A DNA stretch of 64,000 bases, taken from NCBI GenBank assembly GCA_964438865.1, contig CAYTMI010000004.1, positions 62,001-126,000 on the forward strand, written 5' to 3'. A program made the position numbers and the translations under genes. This stretch comes from G016234445 sp964438865. GTDB lineage: Bacteria > Chloroflexota > Dehalococcoidia > Tepidiformales > Tepidiformaceae. Shown here piece after piece: positions 35,198-42,637 of the stretch. Under the pieces are notes generated by a model. It was not told the DNA's origin. It worked only from the letters and a program-made list of their open reading frames with translations, and did not search any database. Each line of letters opens with the position of its first letter. Positions within the stretch are counted from its first letter, which is position 1.

Positions 35198-35489
35198 GAT
35201 GTCCTCCGCGCTTTGTGACCCACATGAAGGTCCCAAGAACTCGGGGCCCCCGCGAGCAACCCAATCGTCTGCCGTTCCAGATGCGCTCACAATGGACGAT
35301 GGTCGCGGGGCAATGCGACAAAGGGCCACGAATGTCGATCCTTTTTGGACGCCGGCATGGGACGAAGGTCGAACGGCGATGCGCCGAACCTCGCCGCCCC
35401 ACTCGAAACCCGGGAACACCGCCCGCGAGCCTTGCCCGTCCTGCCCTCGGCCCCCGGTCCTCGGCGTTCACCCGCTGGTGTACCATGGG

Positions 35490-35857
35490 AGATGGTCCAG
35501 CGGGCCGGGCGGTCGCTGTGGGTTCGCCCATAGAGGAAAGTCCGGACTCCACCGGGCAGGGTGCCGGGTAACGCCCGGGCGGCGCGAGCCGACGGATAGT
35601 GCAACAGAAACATACCGCCCGCTTCGGCGGGTAAGGGTGAAATGGTGCGGTAAGAGCGCACCGGCGTCCCCGGCAACGGGGCGGACGTGCAAACCCCACC
35701 CGGAGCAAGGCCGAATAGGGGAGAAGGGTGCCCGGCCCGTTATCACTCCCGGGTTGGCTGCTAGAGCGGCGTAGCGATGCGCCGTCGAGACAGATGACCG
35801 CCCATCCCGCTCCGGCGGGTGGACAGAATCCGGCTTACAGGCCCGCTGGACCCTTTT
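35490..35857 (+). ncRNA. rnpB: RNase P RNA (type A)
   Basis: The closing stem P1 pairs GGTCCAGCGGGCC (35494-35506) with GGCCCGCTGGACC (35840-35852), and TTTT follows at 35854-35857. The universal core elements occur in order: AGAGGAAAGTCCGGACT (near 35533), ACAGAAACATACCGCC, GGGTAAGGGTGAAA, GGTAAGAGCGCACCGG and ACAGAATCCGGCTTAC (near 35823). The layout fits a bacterial type A RNA of about 360 nt. A weak -10 (TACCAT, 35481-35486) precedes it. The 290 bases between this and the oxidase start hold nothing else I recognise. Confidence 0.93.
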
Positions 35858-35937
35858 AGACGATGGACCCTCGCCGTTGAGCGCCGGAGAGCGCCTTGCC
35901 AGCGGGGTGGTATCTTCCCACCCGGAGGATCGCACTT

Positions 35938-36723
35938 ATGGCTGACACCGCTATCGGCGTGGCCGCGGTAGACCGCGAGGAACTACGGCTGCGCATTTCA
36001 GAAAAGTACCGCGACGTGGCGCTCAACCCCGAACTGGGGTTCCACTTCCACACAGGCGCGCCGCTCGCAAAGATGCTTGGCTATCCCGATGCCGTCGTCG
36101 CCGGGCTTCCCGCCTCGACCGTGGACTCGTTTGCGGGGACCGGCAACCCCTTCCTCTTCGGGGACCTGCATCCCGGGGAAACGGTGGTCGACATCGGCTG
36201 CGGGGCGGGCTTCGACACGCTCATCGCAGCGGGGCAGGTGGGCCCGGACGGCCGCGTCATAGGCGTCGACATGACGGCCGAGATGCGGGACCGGACCGAG
36301 GCCGGGGCACGGGCGCTGGGCCTGGGCAACGTCCAGGTGCTCGAAGGCTACGCGGAGTCCCTGCCTGTGGCCGATGGGGTCGCGGACGTCATCATCAGCA
36401 ATGGCGTCATCAACCTCTGCCCGGACAAGCAGGCCGTCTTCCGCGAAATGGCGCGCATCCTCAAGCCGGGCGGGCGCATCCAGGTCGGCGACATCCTCGT
36501 GCACCGCGAGGTCCCGCAGGAAGCGAAAGACGACATCGATCTCTGGAGTGGCTGAATTGCCGGTGCTCTGCTGTATGCAGAGTGGAGGCAAATCCTGGCG
36601 CTCACGGGGTTCGTGGACGTGGTGATGTCGAACGAGGTCGACGTCTTCTCCGGGAGCAAGCACGAGTCCGAAGCGAAGGACTTCGACACACGCGGCGTGA
36701 CCGTGTTCGCGCGCAAGCCCTGA
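35938..36723 (+). CDS. ArsM-like SAM methyltransferase, probable selenoprotein (UGA = Sec206)
   Basis: 261 residues if TGA 36553-36555 is read as selenocysteine 206; read as stop it gives 205. The SAM domain has VVDIGCGAGFDTLIAA, GVDMTAEMRDR, YAESLPVADGVADVIIS, NGVINLCPDK and MARILKPGGRIQVGDI, the ArsM/AS3MT signatures. After the TGA the frame goes on IAGALLYAEWRQILALTGF... to VTVFARKP and TGA 36721. The UGA falls where human AS3MT has Cys206 (GECLGGALYW), an arsenic ligand; the AS3MT Cys156 position (SNCVINL) is Gly here. ATG 35938 has GGAGG about 10 bases before it. Arsenite or a related metalloid is the likely substrate. A nonsense mutation is the alternative. Confidence 0.8.
36557..36591 (+). 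promoter_or_regulatory. SECIS-like stem-loop following the in-frame UGA
   Basis: Lower stem TTGCC (36557-36561) pairs with GGCAA (36587-36591). A GG/GA internal loop follows, then an upper stem TGCTCTGC/GCAGAGTG (36564-36571 with 36577-36584, including two G-U pairs). The apical loop is TGTAT (36572-36576). The loop begins 16 nt after the UGA and has G at its second position, both within the bacterial SECIS consensus used by SelB. Confidence 0.65.
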
Positions 36724-36798
36724 CGCGGAGGACGTTTCGGCAAGGCCTCGGGAGAGGTACGATCTGGTCAATCTGATACTGAACCCGGGAGACCCGTC

Positions 36799-37647
36799 AT
36801 GACCGCTGGCTCCGCCGTGCTGGAAGTTTCCGACGCCGACTTTGCGACTGAGGTCCTCGAACGGTCGAAGACGGTGCCCGTGGTGGTCGACTTCTGGGCG
36901 CCGTGGTGCGGGCCCTGCCGTGTCCTCGGCCCGGTCATCGAAAAGGTGGCGGCCGAACACGCCGGCGAGGTCGTGCTCGCCAAGCTGAACACCGACGAAA
37001 ACCCGCGAGTCGCGACGCAGTACCGGATCCAGGGAATCCCCGCGGTGAAGGCCTTCCGCAACGGCCAGATGGTGTCCGAATTCACCGGGGCGGTGCCGGA
37101 ACCCCAGGTGCGCGCCTTCTTCGAGAAGCTGGTGCCGTCGGCGGCAGAACGCGCCGCCCGTGAGGCGGAGGACCTGATCCGGTCTGGCGACACCGACGCG
37201 GCCGAGCAGCGCTATAACGAAATCCTCGCGAAGCAGCCTTCGAACCCGGACGCGATCATCGGCCTGGTGGGCATGCTGATGGAGCGCGGAGAGACCGAAC
37301 GGGCAGAGGAACTCCTAGAACGGGTGCCCACCGACCGGCGGGCGAAGGTCCTCAAGCACCGCATCTTCCTCGACAACTTCGCGACGAAGCACTCCGGCGA
37401 GAACCTCTCGGTCGAGGCTTCGGTCAACCCCCGCGACCCGCGCGCACGCTACCGCTGGGGAGTCATGCTCGCCGCGGGCGCCCAGTATCAGGACGCGCTT
37501 GACGAGCTGCTGGAGTCAGTCCGGTTGGACAAGACGTTCGCTGAAGGCGCCGCCCGGAAGGCCGTGCTCGCGGTTTTCGACATCCTCGGGCTGGACGCGC
37601 CGCTCACGCGCGAATACCAGCGGCGGCTCTCCCAACTGCTGTTCTGA
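36799..37647 (+). CDS. cnoX: CnoX/YbbN-type thioredoxin-TPR protein
   Basis: 282 residues, almost the length of E. coli CnoX. The N-terminal thioredoxin domain (5-110) contains FWAPWCGPCRVLGP and IQGIPAVKAF with the cis-Pro. The rest (115-282) is TPR-like: RSGDTDAAEQRYNEILAKQP, RGETERAEELLERVP and AAGAQYQDALDELLES. E. coli CnoX lacks the CGPC cysteine pair; here it is complete, so the protein may be both holdase and active disulfide reductase. It lies 75 bases after the selenoprotein gene, with a GATACT -10-like box between. Confidence 0.88.
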   Translation: MTAGSAVLEVSDADFATEVLERSKTVPVVVDFWAPWCGPCRVLGPVIEKVAAEHAGEVVLAKLNTDENPRVATQYRIQGIPAVKAFRNGQMVSEFTGAVPEPQVRAFFEKLVPSAAERAAREAEDLIRSGDTDAAEQRYNEILAKQPSNPDAIIGLVGMLMERGETERAEELLERVPTDRRAKVLKHRIFLDNFATKHSGENLSVEASVNPRDPRARYRWGVMLAAGAQYQDALDELLESVRLDKTFAEGAARKAVLAVFDILGLDAPLTREYQRRLSQLLF

Positions 37648-37652
37648 CTGCG

Positions 37653-37690
37653 GTTGCTGCGCCCACCCCATGTGGCCGCAGCAACGCTTT
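37653..37690 (+). terminator. Bidirectional terminator between cnoX and gltA
   Basis: GTTGCTGCG (37653-37661) and CGCAGCAAC (37677-37685) form a perfect 9-bp stem with a 15-base loop, followed by GCTTT. It sits between two convergent genes. Confidence 0.6.
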
Positions 37691-37705
37691 CGAACCTGCC
37701 GCGAC

Positions 37706-38992
37706 TTACCCCCGTGTCCTGATCGGCACGTAGTCGAGTCCACGGTCGCCCGTGTAGACCTGGCGCGGACGGGCGATCTTCTGTTCGGAGTCGGTGATCA
37801 TCTCCCGCCACTGGGCCACCCAACCGGCCGTCCGGGGGATGGCAAACAGCACCGGGAACATCTCCACCGGGAAGCCGAGCGCCTGGTAGATAATCCCTGA
37901 GTAGAAGTCGACGTTGGGGTAGAGCTTGCGGGAGATGAAGTACTCGTCTTCGAGCGCATACCGTTCGAGTTCGAGGGCGATGTCGATCAGTGGGTTGCGG
38001 CCCGTCAGTTCGAAGACTTCGTCTGCGGTGCGCTTGATGATCTTGGCGCGCGGGTCGTAGTTCTTGTAGACGCGGTGCCCGAAGCCCATCAGCCGGCCCT
38101 CGCCTGCCTTCGCCCGCTTGACGAAGTCGGGAACGTTCTTCTTGTCGCCGATTTCGACCAGCATGCGGAGGACCGCTTCGTTCGCCCCGCCGTGGAGGGG
38201 GCCGTAGAGCGCCGCCGCCGCTGCCGCCGTGGATACGAACGGGTCAGGGCGGGAACTGCCGACGGCCCGCATCGCGTTCGCGCTGCAGTTCTGCTCGTGA
38301 TCGGCGTGGAGGATGAAGAGGATGTTCAGCGCCCGTTCGATGACCGGATTCGAATGGTACGACGGCTCCGACATTCGCCAGAGCATGCTCTGGAAGTTCC
38401 CAACGAAGGGGAGGCCGTTGTCGGGGTAGATGAACGGAAGGCCGCGACTCTGGCGGTAGGTGAAGGCGGCGATGGTCGGCACCTTCGCGATGAGCCGCCA
38501 GGTCTGGAGTTCGCGGGACTCCGCGTTGTCGACGTCGCTGGCATCCGGGTAGAAGGTCGAAAGCGCGGCGACAGTGCTCACGAAGACGCCCATCGGGTGA
38601 GCGTCGTAGCGGAAGCCGTCCATGAACTTGCGGATGTTTTCATGGACGAACGTGTGCATGGTGATGTGTTCCGTCCATGTCCGGAGTTCGGCGCCGGTGG
38701 GCAGGTGGCCGTAGATGACGAGGAACGCGGTCTCCAGGTAGCTGCTGTGCTCGGCCAGCTGCTCGATGGGGTACCCGCGGTACTCCAGGATCCCCGCGTC
38801 GCCGTCGATGAAGGTGATGGCGCTGCGGCAAGAGGCGGTGTTGGTGAAAGCCGGGTCGTAGGCCATGAGCCCGAAGTCGTCGGTGGAGGTCCGGATCTGT
38901 CGGAGGTCCATCGCCCGGACGGTGCCATCGACGATGGGCAGTTCGTAGCTCTTGCCGGTGCGGTTGTCGGTGACAGTGAGGGTTTCGGCCAT
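37706..38992 (-). CDS. gltA: Citrate synthase
   Basis: 428 residues, type II (hexameric, Gram-negative-like) length. The start has the beta-strand lead-in LTVTDNRTGKSYELPIVDGT. Catalytic residues are His in ILHADHEQNCSANAMR, His in YGPLHGGANEAVLRML and Asp in YPNVDFYSGIIYQALG. It condenses oxaloacetate and acetyl-CoA at the entry of the TCA cycle; the nearby 2-oxoacid dehydrogenase and fumarase genes fit this. The ATG ends 229 bases from the divergent DAHP synthase gene; that spacer shows no recognisable regulatory RNA. Confidence 0.95.
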   Translation of the reverse strand: MAETLTVTDNRTGKSYELPIVDGTVRAMDLRQIRTSTDDFGLMAYDPAFTNTASCRSAITFIDGDAGILEYRGYPIEQLAEHSSYLETAFLVIYGHLPTGAELRTWTEHITMHTFVHENIRKFMDGFRYDAHPMGVFVSTVAALSTFYPDASDVDNAESRELQTWRLIAKVPTIAAFTYRQSRGLPFIYPDNGLPFVGNFQSMLWRMSEPSYHSNPVIERALNILFILHADHEQNCSANAMRAVGSSRPDPFVSTAAAAAALYGPLHGGANEAVLRMLVEIGDKKNVPDFVKRAKAGEGRLMGFGHRVYKNYDPRAKIIKRTADEVFELTGRNPLIDIALELERYALEDEYFISRKLYPNVDFYSGIIYQALGFPVEMFPVLFAIPRTAGWVAQWREMITDSEQKIARPRQVYTGDRGLDYVPIRTRG

Positions 38993-39221
38993 AGTGTGGG
39001 TTGCGGCTCCATTCGAAAGTTCGGCCCGGCTGGTGCGAAGCCCGCTGCAGGACCGCCCCGAGCGTAAGGCGTGGTGTCAAGCCCCGTCAGGGACAGACGG
39101 CCCCCGGTTGTTGCCCCTTCCGATCCTGTGTCGCCGGGACGGGCAGAGCGGCGCCCCCAAAGGTCGCGGCTAAGGGAGGCCTGCCGGACAATGAGCGGCA
39201 ACATAACGGAGACCCCGCCGC

Positions 39222-40304
39222 ATGATTATCCACATGGCCGAGGGCGCCACGCCCGAACAGACCCAGCGCGTCATCGACCGCATCGCCCGCGACTACGGGC
39301 TCCGCTGCGAGACCATCGTCAGCGACACCACCGTCATCGGGATCAAGGGCATCGCTTCGATCGTTGACGAAGGCCGCCTGCTCGAACTCCCGGGAGTCGA
39401 AAGCGTCGTTCGCATCACCGACAAGTACAAGGATGCGAGCCGGACGTTCCACCACGAAGACACAGTCATCGATGTCGCCGGCGTGAAGGTCGGTGGCGGG
39501 AACATGACCGTCTTCGGCGGACCGTGCGCCATCGAATCGGAGCAGCAGGCGATCGACTCGGCGATGCTGGCGAAGAACGCCGGCGTCGACATCCTTCGCG
39601 CCTTCGTCGACAAGTCCCGCACCAGCCCCTACGACTACCGTGGCCTGGAACTGGGCCGCGGGCTCGAAATCGCTGCGGCGATGAAGGAAGCAACTGGCCT
39701 CCCAACCGTGAGCGAGCTCATCGACCTCCGGCACCTGGACGCGTTCCTGGAAGCGGGGATCGACGTCATCCAGGTCGGCGCCCGGAGTGCCCAGTACTCG
39801 CCGCTGCTGGAAGAGCTTTCCCGCGTGGACGTGCCCATCGTCCTCAAGCACGGCTTTGGCAACGACATGAGCGAATGGCTCTGCGCCGCCGCCTACATCA
39901 TGTCCGGGATCGACCGCGAAGGCCGGAGCGTCGGCCACGGCAACCGCAACGTCATCCTCTGCTACCGGGGGATCAGGGCGTTCGAGACGGCGACCCGCTT
40001 CGCGGCGGACATCGGCATGATCCCGCTCGTCCGCCAGAAGTCGCATCTCCCCCTGCTGGCCGACCCCAGCCATAGCGCCGGCGACCGCAAGCTCGTCGAG
40101 CGCGTGGCGTATGGCTTCATCGCGGCAGGCGCCCACGGCTTCGAATTCGACATCCATTCGAACCCTTCGGAAGCATTGTGCGACGGCAAGCAGGCAGTGA
40201 ACTACGAAGCTGAGCGGATCATCCACAACGCCCGGGGCATCCATGCGATGCTCGCCGGCGTAGGGATGGAGTCGGGTTCGAGCGTGGCGGTGGCTGCGAA
40301 GTAG
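39222..40304 (+). CDS. aroF: Divergent DAHP synthase (class I beta, with N-terminal ferredoxin-like domain)
   Basis: 360 residues. Residues 1-70 form the regulatory ferredoxin-like domain (MIIHMAEGATPEQTQRVIDRI...) found in Thermotoga-type enzymes. The barrel keeps GPCAIES (metal Cys), RTSPY, DPSHSAG (metal His) and ALCDG (metal Asp). Several usually fixed motifs differ: KPRTSPY reads DKSRTSPY, LLKRG reads VLKHG, CERG reads CYRG, and the metal Glu of xEVHP is Asp (FDIHSNP). It may be a specialised paralogue with altered phosphate or sugar binding. Class is clear; the exact reaction is not. Confidence 0.75.
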   Translation: MIIHMAEGATPEQTQRVIDRIARDYGLRCETIVSDTTVIGIKGIASIVDEGRLLELPGVESVVRITDKYKDASRTFHHEDTVIDVAGVKVGGGNMTVFGGPCAIESEQQAIDSAMLAKNAGVDILRAFVDKSRTSPYDYRGLELGRGLEIAAAMKEATGLPTVSELIDLRHLDAFLEAGIDVIQVGARSAQYSPLLEELSRVDVPIVLKHGFGNDMSEWLCAAAYIMSGIDREGRSVGHGNRNVILCYRGIRAFETATRFAADIGMIPLVRQKSHLPLLADPSHSAGDRKLVERVAYGFIAAGAHGFEFDIHSNPSEALCDGKQAVNYEAERIIHNARGIHAMLAGVGMESGSSVAVAAK

Positions 40305-40393
40305 GGTTCCGACCGCGGGCGTGTGGTAGCGCGGGGAGGTCGGATCCAGCCCGACGACGGCAGCGTACTCTCAGGTGAGAGGAAAGCGCAGTA

Positions 40394-41092
40394 GTGAATG
40401 ACTGGAGAGTCGTCGTTGCGGCAGCGGCGGCGGTGCTGCTGGTCGCATTCGGAGTGGTGGGCGCCACCCTTGTGTTCGACGACGACGCGCCGGCGCCGGC
40501 CGCCGCTCACGCGGACACCGAGCCGGTGACCGCCGCCCCCACGCTCGTCACCATGGCGGACCGGGAAGCAGCCACGTCGGCGGTGATCGCCTGCCTCCGG
40601 GATGCGGGGTATGAGGTGGTCATCCTCCTGCCCGGAGAAGGTCTCAGGACGACCCGCTACTCGATAACCGGGGTGAAGGACGTTGAAGGCATCCGTGCTG
40701 CCAACGCGACCCGGGCAGAGTGCCGCGCCAGGCACTCGGAGGCGGTCAACCAAGCGTGGCTAGCCCAGCGACAGGCGGAACGCTCGGTGGAACAGCTGGA
40801 GGACCTCCACGACCGTCTCATGAGTTGTATGGCGGCCGGCGGCAACCCGAGGCTCACCGATGCCCACCTCGGCCGCGGCGACTTCGAGGGTCGTCCCGTA
40901 GGCGTTGGTTTCGTGGTCGGCCAGAGCCCGCCGACCCGGGTGATGGACATCCCCCGGAACCGGGAGGCCGTCAATATCTACGGGGCCTGCGCGCTCCAGA
41001 TGGAGGCCGAGACCGGTCTGACGGCGCCGCTCCCCTGGCCGAGCTACATTGACGACTTCAAGGCCGGCATCTTCCCGCCATCGCCGGACTGA
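40394..41092 (+). CDS. Membrane-anchored extracytoplasmic protein of unknown function
   Basis: 232 residues from GTG 40394. A hydrophobic N-terminal helix (WRVVVAAAAAVLLVAFGVVG) acts as signal or anchor. A short Ala/Pro linker leads to a mainly helical domain with four Cys (IACLRDAG, AECRAR, MSCMAAG, GACALQ), which may form two disulfides. No family is recognised. It begins 89 bases after the DAHP synthase gene. Confidence 0.65.
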   Translation: MNDWRVVVAAAAAVLLVAFGVVGATLVFDDDAPAPAAAHADTEPVTAAPTLVTMADREAATSAVIACLRDAGYEVVILLPGEGLRTTRYSITGVKDVEGIRAANATRAECRARHSEAVNQAWLAQRQAERSVEQLEDLHDRLMSCMAAGGNPRLTDAHLGRGDFEGRPVGVGFVVGQSPPTRVMDIPRNREAVNIYGACALQMEAETGLTAPLPWPSYIDDFKAGIFPPSPD

Positions 41093-41122
41093 CGGACCCG
41101 GCGCCGCGCGACCACGCCGCGA

Positions 41123-41512
41123 TCAGGTCGCGCGGCGGAGTATCTCCCAGCGGAGGCCGGTCCCGTACAGCGCGAGGTCGAGCGTGTTCAGGATGTTCCG
41201 GCCGATGATGCCCGTTTCGCCGTTGCCAACAAGGAACAGTCCGCGATAGGTGTGCTCGCCGAACGTCATTGTCAGCCTGGCTACCGGAGTGTCCGCGGGC
41301 GTTCCGCCGAAGCCGGTGACGCTGTACGAAAGATCCGGGACTTCCGTACTACCGACCGCTGCGAGTACCCACTCCGCCACAACCGAGACGTCGGCTCCTG
41401 AGTCCAGCAACATCTTCACCGAGACCGAGCGGCCCGGCTCGCCCGCGTTTGCGAACACGACCGTGGCTACCGGCGCCGGCGGGTCGTGAGCCCCCGATTC
41501 ATATTCGGGCAA
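41123..41512 (-). CDS. Retropepsin-like aspartic protease
   Basis: 129 residues. The catalytic motif is LLDSGADVSVVAEW (D-S-G), and the second half has GLFLVGNGETGIIGRNILNTLDL, in which the ILG-like IIGRNIL is typical of single-domain retropepsins. Such proteins act as homodimers. The start is TTG 41510-41512, inside the last codons of the upstream gene (14-base overlap), implying translational coupling. The pairing with an AF2212-like small protein recurs in other bacteria as far as I recall; function unknown. Confidence 0.72.
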   Translation of the reverse strand: MPEYESGAHDPPAPVATVVFANAGEPGRSVSVKMLLDSGADVSVVAEWVLAAVGSTEVPDLSYSVTGFGGTPADTPVARLTMTFGEHTYRGLFLVGNGETGIIGRNILNTLDLALYGTGLRWEILRRAT

Positions 41513-41717
41513 GGTTGGGATCGGGTTCGATGCTCATCGTGAAGTCGGCGACATCGGCGGGGTTCGTCAACCTCGGGCCAGGGACCGAGGCTGAGGGTCT
41601 GCCGTTGCCCCCGATGACGACAACGCGCACCCGGGTGTGCTCGGCAAGCTTCACCCCAGGCGGCAGGCGAATCGCCCCCTCTTCGACAACCGCTTCGAAC
41701 GAGCGCTCAGGCATCAT
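41499..41717 (-). CDS. Small AF2212/DUF104-like protein
   Basis: 72 residues. The first half, MPERSFEAVVEEGAIRLPPG, followed by LAEHTRVRVVVIG, is the AbrB-like beta hairpin of AF2212/DUF104 antitoxin-like proteins (F.A...DG.I.LP). The C-terminal part PADVADFTMSIEPDPNLARI is a short tail. It overlaps the protease gene by 14 bases. It may regulate or stabilise the protease, or bind DNA. Confidence 0.65.
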   Translation of the reverse strand: MMPERSFEAVVEEGAIRLPPGVKLAEHTRVRVVVIGGNGRPSASVPGPRLTNPADVADFTMSIEPDPNLARI

Positions 41718-41785
41718 TCCGCTCCAGCGAAGGTGGCCGAAGTATACCAGACTCAGAGGCAGCGACCGCGCGGCGCCGCTCCTGG

Positions 41786-42526
41786 TCAGGCGACGAGGCG
41801 CGCGCGGACGGTGCCGAGGGCCGTCGGGCTGAGGCCGCAGTCCAGGAGGTAGCCTTCAGCCGACCCCCAGGTCTCGCGGATGTAGGCAAGCGTCGCTTCC
41901 ATGTCCTCCGGGTTCGAAGCCATGAGCGGCATCGCCTTCTCGGTGTCCATGCCACGCTCCTTCATCCGGGGGAGCCACTCATCGAGCATCGGGGCCAAGA
42001 GCGCGGCCGAGTGGCTGTAGTCTTCGACGATGTCGCGCTCATGCACTCCGGCGACATCGAGGAGCAAAGCTGCCGCTACACCCGTGCGGTCCTTGCCTGC
42101 CGCGCAGTGGAAGAGCACCCCGCCGGGCGCGTCGGCGATGGTCTCGAAGAGCACCCGGTAGGCAGTCCGGCCGGATTCGAGGAACTTGCGATAGACGGCT
42201 GCATAGCCCGGGAACTCGGCAGCCTGCCCCACGGGCGACGCGTCGGTTTCGAACACCGCCGCAGCGATGGTGGTGAGCCCGGCCGTCGACAGGTCCGGGG
42301 TGACGTCCCGTTCGCGCTCCACGGCCGAACGGAAGTCGACGACGGTGCGGATGCCGTGCCCGGCGAGCGCCTCGATGCCCGCGGGCGTGAGCCGGTGGAG
42401 GCTGGCGGCGCGGACGACGGTATCGGTGGTCACACGGCCTCTGTTCGTGGGGTAGCCGCCGATGTGGCGGACATTGTGCGCGACCGCGACGTCGAGGAGG
42501 CGGGACCTGGTTGGGGTTTCGATCAT
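41786..42526 (-). CDS. Tyrosine-protein phosphatase (dual-specificity, Y_phosphatase3 type)
   Basis: 246 residues. The P-loop is FHCAAGKDRTGVAAALLL (HCx5R with the Lys typical of lipid/tyrosine phosphatases such as MptpB). The N-terminus NVRHIGGYPTNRGRVTTDTV and VVDFRSAVERERD also match this family. It may act on phosphotyrosine or phosphoinositide-like lipids. A TAGGGG precedes the ATG. Confidence 0.85.
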   Translation of the reverse strand: MIETPTRSRLLDVAVAHNVRHIGGYPTNRGRVTTDTVVRAASLHRLTPAGIEALAGHGIRTVVDFRSAVERERDVTPDLSTAGLTTIAAAVFETDASPVGQAAEFPGYAAVYRKFLESGRTAYRVLFETIADAPGGVLFHCAAGKDRTGVAAALLLDVAGVHERDIVEDYSHSAALLAPMLDEWLPRMKERGMDTEKAMPLMASNPEDMEATLAYIRETWGSAEGYLLDCGLSPTALGTVRARLVA

Positions 42527-42637
42527 GCCCCTACTGTCGCACGGCGCCGTGAACCGCCCATTAACGGGCGCGGTTGTTTCGACCCACGACCGCTGCGGTG
42601 GCTATGCTGAGGGTCGACTTCCCGCCCGGAGCCTGCC

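Noticed and set aside
35198..35480. Several open frames in the gap between the multicopper oxidase and rnpB
   Set aside because: No start signals or protein-like composition, and most run into rnpB.
36553..36555. TGA as a plain nonsense mutation or sequencing error in the methyltransferase
   Set aside because: The downstream 55 codons stay in frame with family-like sequence, the UGA replaces a reactive Cys column and a SECIS-like hairpin follows. A simple error remains possible and is listed as the refuting case.
38993..39221. A riboswitch or attenuator in the gltA-DAHP synthase spacer
   Set aside because: I found no Trp/Phe/Tyr-rich leader peptide, no known aptamer core and no terminator.
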